Positions 27,080-35,147 of a stretch of DNA of 53,902 bases are shown one piece after another (within the stretch, counting starts at the first letter, position 1; every line of letters begins with the position of its first letter). Origin of the DNA: Bradyrhizobiaceae bacterium (lineage in GTDB: Bacteria > Pseudomonadota > Alphaproteobacteria > Rhizobiales > Xanthobacteraceae). The stretch covers positions 1 through 53,902 of the forward strand of contig PQAH01000020.1 in the NCBI GenBank assembly GCA_003105195.1, written 5' to 3'. The notes below the pieces were generated by a model that saw only the letters and a program-made list of their open reading frames with translations, did not search any database and was not told where the DNA came from. Made by a program: the position numbers and the translations under genes.

Positions 27080-27796
27080 ATGGACCAGATCACCGAACAG
27101 GGCCCCACCACCGGCGGGACGGGGGCGGATGCGCCCGCGAAGCGCCCGGGATTTTTTCGCCGAATGTGGACCCGCTTCTGGAGCCCACCGGTGACACTCT
27201 CGATCGGCGCGCTGCTGATCGCCGGCTTCGTCGCCGGCATCGTGTTCTGGGGCGGCTTCAACACCGTCGTGGAGGCGACTAACACCGAGGTCTTCTGCAT
27301 TTCGTGTCACGAAATGGAGCGCAACGTCTATCGTGAGTACCGCCAGACGATCCATTACACCAATCGCACCGGCGTGCGGGCGGTGTGCTCCGACTGTCAC
27401 GTGCCGAAGGACTGGACCCACAAGATGATGCGCAAGATCCAGGCGACCAACGAGCTATGGCACCATTTCCTCGGCAGCATCGACAGCAAGGAGAAGTTCG
27501 ACGCCAAGCGGCTGCAGCTCGCCAAGAACGTCTGGCGCTCCATGAAGACGACCGACAGTCGCGAGCGCCGCAACTGCCACGACATCACCCATATGGACCT
27601 GTCCGTCCAGGAGAAGCGCTCCGCCGACAAGCATCAGGAGGCGGCCAAGACCGGCGCGACCTGCATCGACTGCCACAAGGGAATCGCGCACCGTCTGCCG
27701 CCAGGGGCGCAGGAGGCCGCCGACGAGCTCGACCGCGAGCTCGGCGCGCGCTCGTCCCTGACGGACTTCCTGAAGCAGGCCGCGTCGGCGAACTGA
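27080..27796 (+). CDS. napC: NapC/NirT family cytochrome c, one heme motif altered
   Basis: 238-residue membrane-anchored tetraheme cytochrome that oxidises quinol and feeds NapAB. One N-terminal membrane helix (about residues 38-60) is followed by heme sites CISCH, CSDCH and CIDCH. The third site, which in this family reads CRNCH, is here RRNCH: Arg163 (codon cgc, 27566-27568) replaces the first Cys. One base (c for t) would restore it. The rest of the protein, including axial His-rich segments and MDLSVQEKR, looks normal. The gene is last in the nap operon. Either this is a single-Cys heme site or a sequence error or recent mutation. Confidence 0.9.
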   Translation: MDQITEQGPTTGGTGADAPAKRPGFFRRMWTRFWSPPVTLSIGALLIAGFVAGIVFWGGFNTVVEATNTEVFCISCHEMERNVYREYRQTIHYTNRTGVRAVCSDCHVPKDWTHKMMRKIQATNELWHHFLGSIDSKEKFDAKRLQLAKNVWRSMKTTDSRERRNCHDITHMDLSVQEKRSADKHQEAAKTGATCIDCHKGIAHRLPPGAQEAADELDRELGARSSLTDFLKQAASAN

Positions 27797-27942
27797 GGGG
27801 CGCGGCTGGCGCAATGTCGCCGAGCATGTTCTCCATCACGCGAATGCCGCCGTGCTCCGTCCAGCGACCGCACTCCGCCGATCAGACGTGGCGTTACTGC
27901 CGCAACTCCGCGGCGGCCGGGCGCATGGCGGGACGTCCCGCG

Positions 27943-28530
27943 TCAAGAACGGTTCCCGCGGCCGCCAGCAGGACCCGAGCGCGAGCGCGAGCCGATCAGG
28001 GTGCCGACAAGGGGAAGCCTGGCCGAGACCGTGACTTGCGTCGCCGCGAGGCACGCGACCGTCACGAAGAAGAGCCAGTAGGGGTTCGTCGCGATGGCGA
28101 CGAACGCCGGGCGCAGCAACGCGAGCCCGAGGCACAGCACGAAGAAGCTCGCCAGGAACTCGCTGTAGCCATGGAGCACGCGCAGCGTCACGAGGTCGGT
28201 CAGCGTCGCGAGCGTGACCGGCTCGCGGGAGACAAGGAGGACATATCCGAGCGACGACACCCAGGTCGCCGCGAGCAGGGCGAGCGCAGGCGTCAGCCGC
28301 GCCCCGATGCTTGGCCGGCCGCCCCGGGAGAGGCCGACGCCCATGCCGAAGGCCATCAGGAATCCCGAGAACGAGATGAGATTGACGAAGCCCGAGACCA
28401 GCTGGCTGGCTGGCGACAAGCGGCCGCTCGCGCCGAGCAGCTGGATCACATGGGCGATGATCATCCCCACGACCAGGAGGGTCTTGAGGAGATCCAGGTC
28501 GGACTGCCGACTCGTCGTTGCCGCGGTCAC
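27943..28530 (-). CDS. Truncated acyltransferase-3-like membrane protein
   Basis: About 195 residues with at least five hydrophobic helices. The opening DLDLLKTLLVVGMIIAHVIQLL, with a His in the first helix, resembles acyltransferase-3 or related OpgC-like membrane enzymes, which are normally about 350 or more residues long. The frame ends soon after a late helix with a basic tail, so the C-terminal half is missing. GTG at 28530 is the most likely start; the longer frame runs antisense through the peptide gene. No continuation was recognised in the other frames to 27797. It may be a degraded gene or a small membrane protein in its own right. It diverges from the double-glycine peptide genes. 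Confidence 0.5.
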   Translation of the reverse strand: MTAATTSRQSDLDLLKTLLVVGMIIAHVIQLLGASGRLSPASQLVSGFVNLISFSGFLMAFGMGVGLSRGGRPSIGARLTPALALLAATWVSSLGYVLLVSREPVTLATLTDLVTLRVLHGYSEFLASFFVLCLGLALLRPAFVAIATNPYWLFFVTVACLAATQVTVSARLPLVGTLIGSRSRSGPAGGRGNRS

Positions 28531-28623
28531 GGTCTCGTCCCGATCCGCCGAAGCCGGGATCAGACACCCTGGCGCGTCAACAACCGATGTATTCGCAGAT
28601 GTGAGCCCCCGTGATGGCACGCC

Positions 28624-28639
28624 CGTGACGGCCGTCACA
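28624..28639 (+). promoter_or_regulatory. CRP-like palindrome upstream of the first double-glycine peptide gene
   Basis: CGTGACGGCCGTCACA contains the perfect 14-base palindrome GTGACGGCCGTCAC (28625-28638). It matches the CRP-family form TGTGA-N6-TCACA at nine of ten positions and lies 74 bases before the peptide start codon. A closely similar palindrome occurs at 37295-37310. Confidence 0.4.
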
Positions 28640-28712
28640 GCGCTCGACGAAGTTTCGCGGCAAAGGCTCTGGGTGTGGCCGGGGTGGCCCGGCAGAACCC
28701 AGGAGCGAAACC

Positions 28713-28934
28713 ATGACGATCCCAGGAATGGACGAGCCCCGCGAGCTGTCGATCGACGAGATCGAGATCGTCTCGGGCGGCGAGAAGGCAAGGATCACGC
28801 TCGGCCCCGTCAGCCTGTTCGCAGGCGACGGCGTCGCCGGCATCTCGGTCAGGGGCCTCGGCAGCGTCTGGATCGAATCCGACGGCACCGTCTGCGGCTC
28901 GAGCGGCGGCAAGATGGGCTGCATCCCCCAGTGA
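28713..28934 (+). CDS. Double-glycine leader peptide (bacteriocin/RiPP-like precursor) 1
   Basis: 73-residue peptide. The N-terminal part RELSIDEIEIVSGG (residues 10-23) matches the double-glycine leader pattern (L-x2-x-E-L/I-x-x-V-S-G-G) of exported bacteriocin-like peptides, so cleavage after Gly23 would leave a core of about 50 residues. The core is Gly/Val/Ser-rich and ends with two Cys in VCGSSGGKMGCIPQ, which could form a disulfide or be modified. AGGAG lies seven bases before the ATG. A second peptide with the same leader type follows. No dedicated peptidase-transporter is in the window. The function is unknown. Confidence 0.7.
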   Translation: MTIPGMDEPRELSIDEIEIVSGGEKARITLGPVSLFAGDGVAGISVRGLGSVWIESDGTVCGSSGGKMGCIPQ

Positions 28935-29015
28935 TCCGGATGCCGGGGCGGTCGCGAGCGCTTCACGCTCTCGCGCCCCGCCCGTGCCGTGAACCCTTGT
29001 CATTGGAGCAATGAG

Positions 29016-29219
29016 ATGACTCAATCGACGCAACAGCCGACCGCTGCGCCGCGGCAGCTCTCCGACGCAGAGCTGGACCTCGTGAGCGGCGGCATGAAGT
29101 GGGATCGCAATCACAAGAGCAACGATGTCATCGACGCCCGCGGCGGCCAGGTGAAGACCTGGTTCGGGACCTTCACGCTGGACGTGAACGGCAAGATCAG
29201 CAGCTTCACGCCGGCGTAG
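29016..29219 (+). CDS. Double-glycine leader peptide (bacteriocin/RiPP-like precursor) 2
   Basis: 67-residue peptide with leader PRQLSDAELDLVSGG (Gly-Gly at about residues 24-25), the same pattern as the preceding peptide gene. The predicted core of about 42 residues has no Cys and is rich in Lys, Asp, Asn, Phe and Gly (WFGTFTLDVNGKISSF). ATG at 29016 is preferred over the in-frame upstream start because GGAG lies nine bases before it. The gap to peptide 1 is 81 bases, so the two may be co-transcribed. The leaders are alike but the cores are not. Confidence 0.65.
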   Translation: MTQSTQQPTAAPRQLSDAELDLVSGGMKWDRNHKSNDVIDARGGQVKTWFGTFTLDVNGKISSFTPA

Positions 29220-29557
29220 AAGCGCCGCGATGACGCATCCCACTCGGCCGGAACGCCGCCGGGCGACGATGCGCCCTGCCGGACAGCGATTGCCGGAGAT
29301 CACGCGGTATCCGCGACCGCGGCGACCCGTGACGATTCCGACATGAGCGGGCATGACCGCGATGGTCGGCTCGGCGCGATGTCGCTGACGACGCGCGATA
29401 GATGCTGCGAGCGGCTCGTGGCGGCAGGTGTGGCCCCGGGGGTGCAGCATCCGGAGAGGGCCGGGAGTCCGCTCAGCTTGGCGGAGGTTTACGATATGGG
29501 GCTGACGGTTCACCGCGCAATGCCCCGCGTCGCTGACAGCGCCGCGTCACCCGGGCA
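29220..29557. other. Gene-free interval
   Basis: 338 bases between the second peptide gene and the convergent GNAT/FemAB-like gene. Short frames cross it, but none has a convincing start, ribosome-binding site or protein-like composition. No clear hairpin with a T-run was seen. Confidence 0.5.
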
Positions 29558-30802
29558 TCAGCCCGGACGCTTGAAGATGTCTGCAGGCGGGCTCGACGGC
29601 TTCTTGGTGACAAGCAGGCTCGATCCGAGACGGAACAGGTTGGTCATGAAGAAGCCGACGCCCTTTGTATAGACGTAGCGCTGCTCGTGGGAGCAGCCCA
29701 TGCGCGCCTTGAATACGGTCGCGGTTTGACCGACGTGAATGCGGGCGACCCCTTTGCGAAGCGCGCGATCGAATCCCGCATACATGAGGTTGAAATAGAG
29801 GTCGAATTCCTTGTTGAGACCGTAATCGACGCCGGCATACATCAGGTGGTAGGTCGTGTCGTCGCAGCAGCACCAGCCGAATGCGACAATCCGGTCTTCT
29901 CTGGCAAGCGAGATCAACTCCATCCTGCCATCCATGCGGCGCACGAGCTCACAATAATATTCGTACGGAAGCACTTCGATTCTCAGGTCGGACTTCCTCG
30001 TCATTTCCTCGTACAACGCATGCGTCTCGCGCGTGTACTTTCGCAGGATCGCATCGGGCTCGGTCAAGACGGTCGACACGATACCGCTGTTCTTGAGCTT
30101 GCGTACCGACTTGTTGACCTGTTGCCGGTAGCGGGTACGCAGTGCCGCGCAATAGTCTGCGAACGTCCCGCCGAAGGTCGGGTCCAACAGATGCATCGCG
30201 GGAATCTCGACCAGCTGATAGCCAAATCCCAGCAATGGTTTCATCGCGTCGAGATCGGTCGGCGCGAACTCCTTGAAGATGACCGCGTCCGCTCCGATCT
30301 CGGTCGCGAGCCGCAGCATGAACTCGTGCAGCAGCGCGAGGACCTTCCCGCTATCGGCAGCGGGCGCGATGACGAGACTGCGGTCGCCCGGCGATCCTGG
30401 CAGGCTGCAGAACAGCATCCGCATGTTGCGGAAGCGCGCGAGGAACGGCGCATACTTGACGATCCAGGTCACGCGGCGGTCGCCGAAATCGGTGAAATCG
30501 ACCTTCATGGCCGTCAGGCCCGCGCAGGCAGCCGGCCGACATTCGTCGTCGTAGACGATCACGAACCAGAAGCGGCAGGTCGATTTCATCGCCGCTTCGA
30601 CCGCGGCCACGAACCGCAGATCCATGAATACCGGCGCCGCGCACGAGGCGCAAAGTCCGTCCCAGGCGGTGCGCTCGATGTCCGCTGCCGCCTCGAACAC
30701 GCGGATCGTGTAGGCGCCGGCGCCCGGCCGTGGGGACGAGAACCCCGCCTCGACAGCGAGCCGATCCGCGTCCCGCCCGGCTGGCAGAAGGCCTCTGCGC
30801 AT
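29558..30802 (-). CDS. GNAT/FemAB-like acyltransferase
   Basis: 414-residue protein resembling the large GNAT-fold (FemAB/BioF2-like) acyl- or aminoacyltransferases. Segments include FMDLRFVAAVEAAM, the charged helix RYRQQVNKSVRKLKNSG, and a C-terminal half with VAFGWCCCDDTTYHLMYAGVDY and LYFNLMYAGFDRAL. The latter fits the acyl-CoA-binding GNAT half. There is no signal peptide. ATG at 30802 is one base beyond the stop of the reductase gene (TGACATG), pointing to coupled translation; the extension to 30859 is not needed. It is the last gene of the leftward cassette and probably acylates or condenses the product of the adenylation-carrier/reductase pair. The substrate is unknown. Confidence 0.75.
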   Translation of the reverse strand: MRRGLLPAGRDADRLAVEAGFSSPRPGAGAYTIRVFEAAADIERTAWDGLCASCAAPVFMDLRFVAAVEAAMKSTCRFWFVIVYDDECRPAACAGLTAMKVDFTDFGDRRVTWIVKYAPFLARFRNMRMLFCSLPGSPGDRSLVIAPAADSGKVLALLHEFMLRLATEIGADAVIFKEFAPTDLDAMKPLLGFGYQLVEIPAMHLLDPTFGGTFADYCAALRTRYRQQVNKSVRKLKNSGIVSTVLTEPDAILRKYTRETHALYEEMTRKSDLRIEVLPYEYYCELVRRMDGRMELISLAREDRIVAFGWCCCDDTTYHLMYAGVDYGLNKEFDLYFNLMYAGFDRALRKGVARIHVGQTATVFKARMGCSHEQRYVYTKGVGFFMTNLFRLGSSLLVTKKPSSPPADIFKRPG

Positions 30803-30803
30803 G

Positions 30804-31976
30804 TCAGGCGTCGACACGGTTGCGCTTCCGGTCCACGTCCCAATACCACTGGCGCACATAGCTCAACATCCGCTCGAGGAATTTTTGGTCGATGATCGGC
30901 GGCGGCCGGTATCTCGTAGCCAAGCGGCGCGGCGCGGCTTCCAGCTCGAAACGAGGATCGTGGGTGCAGTACGGGCGGAATGCATCGTGCACGACGTCAA
31001 CCCGACGCTGCAGTCGGCGTACCAGCGCGGATTGGGTCTGGACGGCAAGGTCTCTTGCACGTTGCGTGCTGCAGAGGACGATGCCATCGAGCTTCAGGTA
31101 CTGCAACGACCAGTCGAAGCACTCGCGCAGTCTCGGCGGATGGGGATGGACGAAGTGGAACGTCTCGTTGCACGGCGGCAAATCGACCGTCGCGGCCATC
31201 ATGTCGGCAACCCAGTCGATCGGCACGTAGTTGATGTGCTGGTTCGCCATGACGACGGCGAGCGGAATGCTGATCCGTCCATCGGACCTCAGCGACACGT
31301 CGGGGGGCAGGGGACGCTCGCGGTGCGCGCGCAGGCTCTCGGCGACCCGGTGCAAGGGCTCGAGATAGGTATAGACGGCGTCCAATGTCGGCGTGGTGCC
31401 GTCCTCGCAGCCGACCAGGATGCTGGGTCTGAGGATGGTGAAGCGGCGATCGTCGCGTTTCAGCGCCCAGGCACGCACCATCTTCTCGCCGATGAACTTC
31501 GACTCCTCGTAGGGATTGTGCCAGCGCTGGCCGAGCGAAAGGCTGTTCTCGGACAGGAATGGTGCGTCTCCGACCACATAGGCGGTCGACACGTGAATGA
31601 TGTGCCAGGCATCCAGAACGTCCATCAACTCCAGGACGTTCAGCATGCCGGCGACATTGGTGACCTGCGTCTCGTTCTTGTCGGTGAAGTTGATCGAAGC
31701 CGCACAGTGCAGAATGCGCTTCACCCGGCCGACCAGAAGCTCGCGATCGAGATCGCTGATGCCACAGCGCGGCTCGGTGATGTCGCCGCGAACCGCCCTG
31801 ACGTTTTCGCGCTCGCCGATGAGGTCGCGGATGCGCCTGCGCGCCTCGCCGGGGGACTTTGCCCGGACCAGGCACACGACGTCGTATCCCTGATCGGAAA
31901 GACGATGAAGCAGCATCGATCCGAGCGCGCCAGTCGCTCCGGTCAACAGAATGGTGTCCTTCACGCCGGTCCTCAT
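30804..31976 (-). CDS. Thioester-reductase-like SDR (NAD_binding_4 type)
   Basis: 390-residue extended SDR. The cofactor motif TGATGALGSML is at residues 12-22, LHCAASINFTDK and HVSTAYVVGD follow, and the Tyr-x3-Lys pair is in YEESKFIGEKM. The layout is that of reductase (R) domains that release carrier-bound acyl chains as aldehydes or alcohols, and of fatty acyl reductases. ATG at 31976 is chosen; a TTG at 31988 is possible. It is downstream of a separate adenylation-carrier gene (gap about 143 bases), so the pair looks like a carboxylic acid reductase split over two genes. The GNAT/FemAB-like gene follows at once. Confidence 0.82.
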   Translation of the reverse strand: MRTGVKDTILLTGATGALGSMLLHRLSDQGYDVVCLVRAKSPGEARRRIRDLIGERENVRAVRGDITEPRCGISDLDRELLVGRVKRILHCAASINFTDKNETQVTNVAGMLNVLELMDVLDAWHIIHVSTAYVVGDAPFLSENSLSLGQRWHNPYEESKFIGEKMVRAWALKRDDRRFTILRPSILVGCEDGTTPTLDAVYTYLEPLHRVAESLRAHRERPLPPDVSLRSDGRISIPLAVVMANQHINYVPIDWVADMMAATVDLPPCNETFHFVHPHPPRLRECFDWSLQYLKLDGIVLCSTQRARDLAVQTQSALVRRLQRRVDVVHDAFRPYCTHDPRFELEAAPRRLATRYRPPPIIDQKFLERMLSYVRQWYWDVDRKRNRVDA

Positions 31977-32119
31977 TGGTCCGATCAAGGCACGCAGTTT
32001 CTATGCATGACGCCGCTCAAGCCGCGCGTTGCACCGCGCGACCTCGGTTTCGTGACATCCTCCTGTCGGCTGTCGCGGCAATGCCGCGCGATCCACGATG
32101 CGACGCTCGGCGCGTTTCC

Positions 32120-33961
32120 CTACTCCTCCGTGAGTCTACGCAAGAGGTCGCGGATTGTCGGTGCCTCGAAGAGGAGCGACTCGGGCAGCTCGCGCTTGAG
32201 GAGCGTCTGGAGCTCCAGGCTCACATCCATGGCCAGCAGCGAATCGCCCCCCTTCTCGAAGAAGTCATCGTCCGGGCCGAGATCGTCGGTCTTCAGCACG
32301 CGCTTCCAGATTTCCAGCAGATGGTCGTGCAGCCCCTGGTCCGACAGTCCGTCCGGCTCGGGCTTGTGGCGGAGCGCTTCGCTCAGCCGCTTGCGCTGCA
32401 CCTTGCCGGTGATTCCCTTGGGCAGCTGATCGACGATGGTGAAGCGGCGCGGGATCTTGAACGAGGCAAGTTGCTCACTGGCGAACTCGCGCAGCTCCGC
32501 AGGCGTCACGCTCGTGCCGGGGTGCAGCACGACAGCGGCGGCGACGTCCTCGCCGAGACGCGGATGCGGCACGCCGAAGGCGGCCGCCTGCGCGACCGCG
32601 GGATGCCGCATCAGGACCTGATCGATCTCGCTGGGGGAGATCTTCTCGCCGCCGCGGTTGATCAGCTCCTTCTCGCGACCGTGCAGCGTCAGGAATCCAT
32701 CGGCATCGAGACTGCCGATATCGCCCGTGCGGTACCAGCCGTCCAGAAAGATCGTGCGGTTGCGCTCCGGCGCATTGAGATAGCCGGCCATGACCGACGG
32801 TCCCCGCACCAGGATCTCTCCCCGCTCGCCCGCCGGCACCGGCTGGGCGTCGTCGTCCACGATCTTGACGATGCCCGGCCAAGGCCTGCCGCACGTGCCC
32901 AGCTTCGAGGGCCCGGGCGGAATACAATTGCTCGCGATCTGGGCTGTTTCGCTCGATCCGTAGTGTTCGAGGACCGGAATGCCGAGCGTCGTCTCGATGC
33001 GCTCATGGATCTCCCGAGCCATCGGGGCTCCGGCCGAGGACATGAACCGCAGCGCGTGCATCGTGCGGGCATCGGCGCGTTTCTCGGCCTTCTCCAGAAC
33101 CGCGAGATGCAGAGTCGGGCCGGCCGAGTACCAGGTCGGGCTCAGGGCGCCGAACCATTCGTCGAGGTCGACATTCGTGGGATTGGAGGGGAATGCGACA
33201 CTTCCGCCCGTGATCAGCGGCGGAAGCACCGTCGTCGTCAAGGCATGCGAGTAATAGACCGGAGACACGTTCAGGCAGCGATCCTGCGGCGTGAGCCCGA
33301 ACCATGTCCGCAGCCGCTCGGTGACGGCCGTCATGTTGCCATGGCTGAACGGGACGAGGTTGGGCTCGGCCGTCGTTCCCGAGGTGTGGAGGATGAAAGC
33401 GGGATCGTCGGGGCGCGGCTCGTCGGGCGGCACCGGATTGCCGATCGTCGGGGGAGCCAGTCGAAGTCCCGGCTGGAAATCCGCCTCGATGATGGGAATG
33501 CCGCGTTGTTCGGCGGCCGTGCGGGCCGGCGAGTCACCCTTGCCGAGAACCATGACGGCCCTTGGACGCAGGATCAGCAGACAGCGCTCGACCTCGGAAA
33601 CCGTCAGCTTGGGATCGATCGGCACGGCCGCGGCCGAGCACGTCACGGCGACGATGGCGCGCGCGGCTTGCGCGCTGTCGGCAATGGCCACGGCAATCCG
33701 GGCGGGGCGGTCGAATCCCGCGGCGCACAGGCTCGCGCGCACGCCGTCGATCTCGTCCTGCAGGGCCCGATAGGAGATCGGGGGAAAGTTCGTTCCGACG
33801 ATCGCGGCCTGCTTCGGCCGAAGCGCGGCATTGATGCGGATGGCATCTGCGATCGTACGAGGTAGATCCGCCTGTATTTGAAGATTTTCCTGCGGCTCGC
33901 GACCGTCTTGCGGGTCGATCTGCCTCACGCTACTTGACGATTGCCCGCTGAAGCTGACCAT
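32120..33961 (-). CDS. Adenylation protein with C-terminal carrier (A-PCP) domain
   Basis: 613-residue protein: an AMP-forming acyl/amino-acid ligase followed by a phosphopantetheine carrier domain. Ligase motifs are ILHTSGTTAEPNLVPFSH (an unusual A3-type loop lacking the usual Lys), EHYGSSETAQ, YRTGDIGSLDADG, and GITGKVQRKRL with the catalytic Lys. The carrier domain at the C-terminus has FFEKGGDSLLAMD with the attachment Ser. ATG at 33961 is preferred over GTG at 34018 because a strong promoter (34030-34057) predicts a transcript start near 34023. It probably activates a carboxylic acid and loads it on its own carrier for the reductase encoded next. The acid is unknown. Confidence 0.85.
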   Translation of the reverse strand: MVSFSGQSSSSVRQIDPQDGREPQENLQIQADLPRTIADAIRINAALRPKQAAIVGTNFPPISYRALQDEIDGVRASLCAAGFDRPARIAVAIADSAQAARAIVAVTCSAAAVPIDPKLTVSEVERCLLILRPRAVMVLGKGDSPARTAAEQRGIPIIEADFQPGLRLAPPTIGNPVPPDEPRPDDPAFILHTSGTTAEPNLVPFSHGNMTAVTERLRTWFGLTPQDRCLNVSPVYYSHALTTTVLPPLITGGSVAFPSNPTNVDLDEWFGALSPTWYSAGPTLHLAVLEKAEKRADARTMHALRFMSSAGAPMAREIHERIETTLGIPVLEHYGSSETAQIASNCIPPGPSKLGTCGRPWPGIVKIVDDDAQPVPAGERGEILVRGPSVMAGYLNAPERNRTIFLDGWYRTGDIGSLDADGFLTLHGREKELINRGGEKISPSEIDQVLMRHPAVAQAAAFGVPHPRLGEDVAAAVVLHPGTSVTPAELREFASEQLASFKIPRRFTIVDQLPKGITGKVQRKRLSEALRHKPEPDGLSDQGLHDHLLEIWKRVLKTDDLGPDDDFFEKGGDSLLAMDVSLELQTLLKRELPESLLFEAPTIRDLLRRLTEE

Positions 33962-34029
33962 CTCGCCTACACCATTGACATTTAAGCCAAGTCTGTTGCC
34001 AATCGGCCACTCGTTCACCGCGCCCGCGA

Positions 34030-34057
34030 ATTATATCTGGCGCTTCCCGTGCGGCAA
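34030..34057 (-). promoter_or_regulatory. Sigma-70-type promoter of the A-PCP gene
   Basis: On the minus strand TTGCCG (34052-34057) and a perfect TATAAT (34030-34035) are separated by 16 bases. The predicted transcription start is about 34023, which leaves a leader of about 60 bases before ATG at 33961. It lies in the 62-base gap between the GNAT gene and the extended A-PCP frame, so the A-PCP, reductase and GNAT/FemAB genes may be transcribed separately from the DUF4403-GNAT pair. Confidence 0.6.
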
Positions 34058-34080
34058 CACTGAATAGTCCCGGTGCTGCA

Positions 34081-35133
34081 TCAGGTGATCTCGAAGCTCC
34101 AGGTTTTCGGCGTCGCGAGGTCCGGCGTGCGCCGGGTTTGGAATATGCCGATCCGGAAGTGTTGCGCGCCGGGCAGGAACAGGTTGGCCAGGAGCGCACC
34201 GGTCGGCATGGTGGAGGAGCGTGGGGCGATTACGCCAACGATGTCGCTGGCGTACAGTTGCCGGCAGAGATGTCCGACGAGGCGCACGCGCTCGGCGGCA
34301 TTGAGATCGTCATGGGCCCAGAGATCGATAAACGCGCAGCGCATGAGTTGCCGGCCGAGCAGTGGCAAGGCGTGGCTGCTGATCACACCCTGCACCTTGC
34401 CATCACGTTCGTAGACGAGCGTCGTGCATTCCGGCCCCGCGAGCTGACCCGACAATTCATCCAGCGACCATTCCATGGCCCAGTCGAGGCCTTGGGTCAT
34501 GCGCTGCACGATCTCGGCACAACGCTCCAGATCCGCCGCCCGATAGCTGCGGATGTTGGGATCGTGGCCCGTGGGGCTCAAGCGGAGCAGCGGCCCGAAC
34601 ACGCGGCTCGCCATCCGCTCCCAGGCCATGATTCCCGCGCGCGCAAGCACATCGGGTCTGAGGAATTTCGCCAGATAGCCGCCCCGGAATACGAACCGGA
34701 AGCTCTTCGGAAACGTCTCGGCATATTTGGTCCAGAAGCGGTACGAGGCGGAGCTCGGGTCATCCAGCACCAGGCCGATGCCGAACACGTCTCCGCGCTC
34801 CTCATTGGTGCGACGCAGCCGTTCGATCAGCGGCAGGGCGGCCCGCCGGCTGGACGCTTCGACCGAGAAGCCCGTGTAGAGGGAGACCTGGTGCCGGGTG
34901 CCGGCGACCCGCAGCGTGCGCGGCACCGAGAAGACGCTGCCGACCAGCTTGCCGTCCTCGAACGCGACCTTGCAGATGCCGCCGGTCTGAGGTCCGGCCC
35001 TCTGGCGCAGGAACGCGGCTTCGGGCAAGGGGATCCAGATTCGTCCGCCATATTCCGGCACCCACACCCGACGGGCGAGATCGACAATGTCTTCGTAGTC
35101 GCCGTCGTAATCGCGGATTTCAAGGCGCTGCAT
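34081..35133 (-). CDS. GNAT family N-acetyltransferase-like protein
   Basis: 350-residue protein with two GNAT-like halves. The first half has LEIRDYDGDYEDIVDLARRVW at the N-terminus and KLVGSVFSVPRTLRV...VSLYTGFSVEASSRR, a typical GNAT beta4-alpha3 region. The second begins RSYRAADLERCAEIVQRM and contains DGKVQGVISSHALP. There is no signal or membrane segment. It lies 14 bases after the DUF4403 gene and just before the promoter of the A-PCP gene. The substrate is not known; as part of the cassette it may acylate an amine or an amino acid. Confidence 0.78.
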   Translation of the reverse strand: MQRLEIRDYDGDYEDIVDLARRVWVPEYGGRIWIPLPEAAFLRQRAGPQTGGICKVAFEDGKLVGSVFSVPRTLRVAGTRHQVSLYTGFSVEASSRRAALPLIERLRRTNEERGDVFGIGLVLDDPSSASYRFWTKYAETFPKSFRFVFRGGYLAKFLRPDVLARAGIMAWERMASRVFGPLLRLSPTGHDPNIRSYRAADLERCAEIVQRMTQGLDWAMEWSLDELSGQLAGPECTTLVYERDGKVQGVISSHALPLLGRQLMRCAFIDLWAHDDLNAAERVRLVGHLCRQLYASDIVGVIAPRSSTMPTGALLANLFLPGAQHFRIGIFQTRRTPDLATPKTWSFEIT

Positions 35134-35147
35134 TGCGGCGTGGATCC

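Noticed and set aside
29343-29672. A 109-codon plus-strand frame after the second peptide gene
   Set aside because: It has no double-glycine leader and no good ribosome-binding site, and its end runs antisense into the GNAT/FemAB-like gene.
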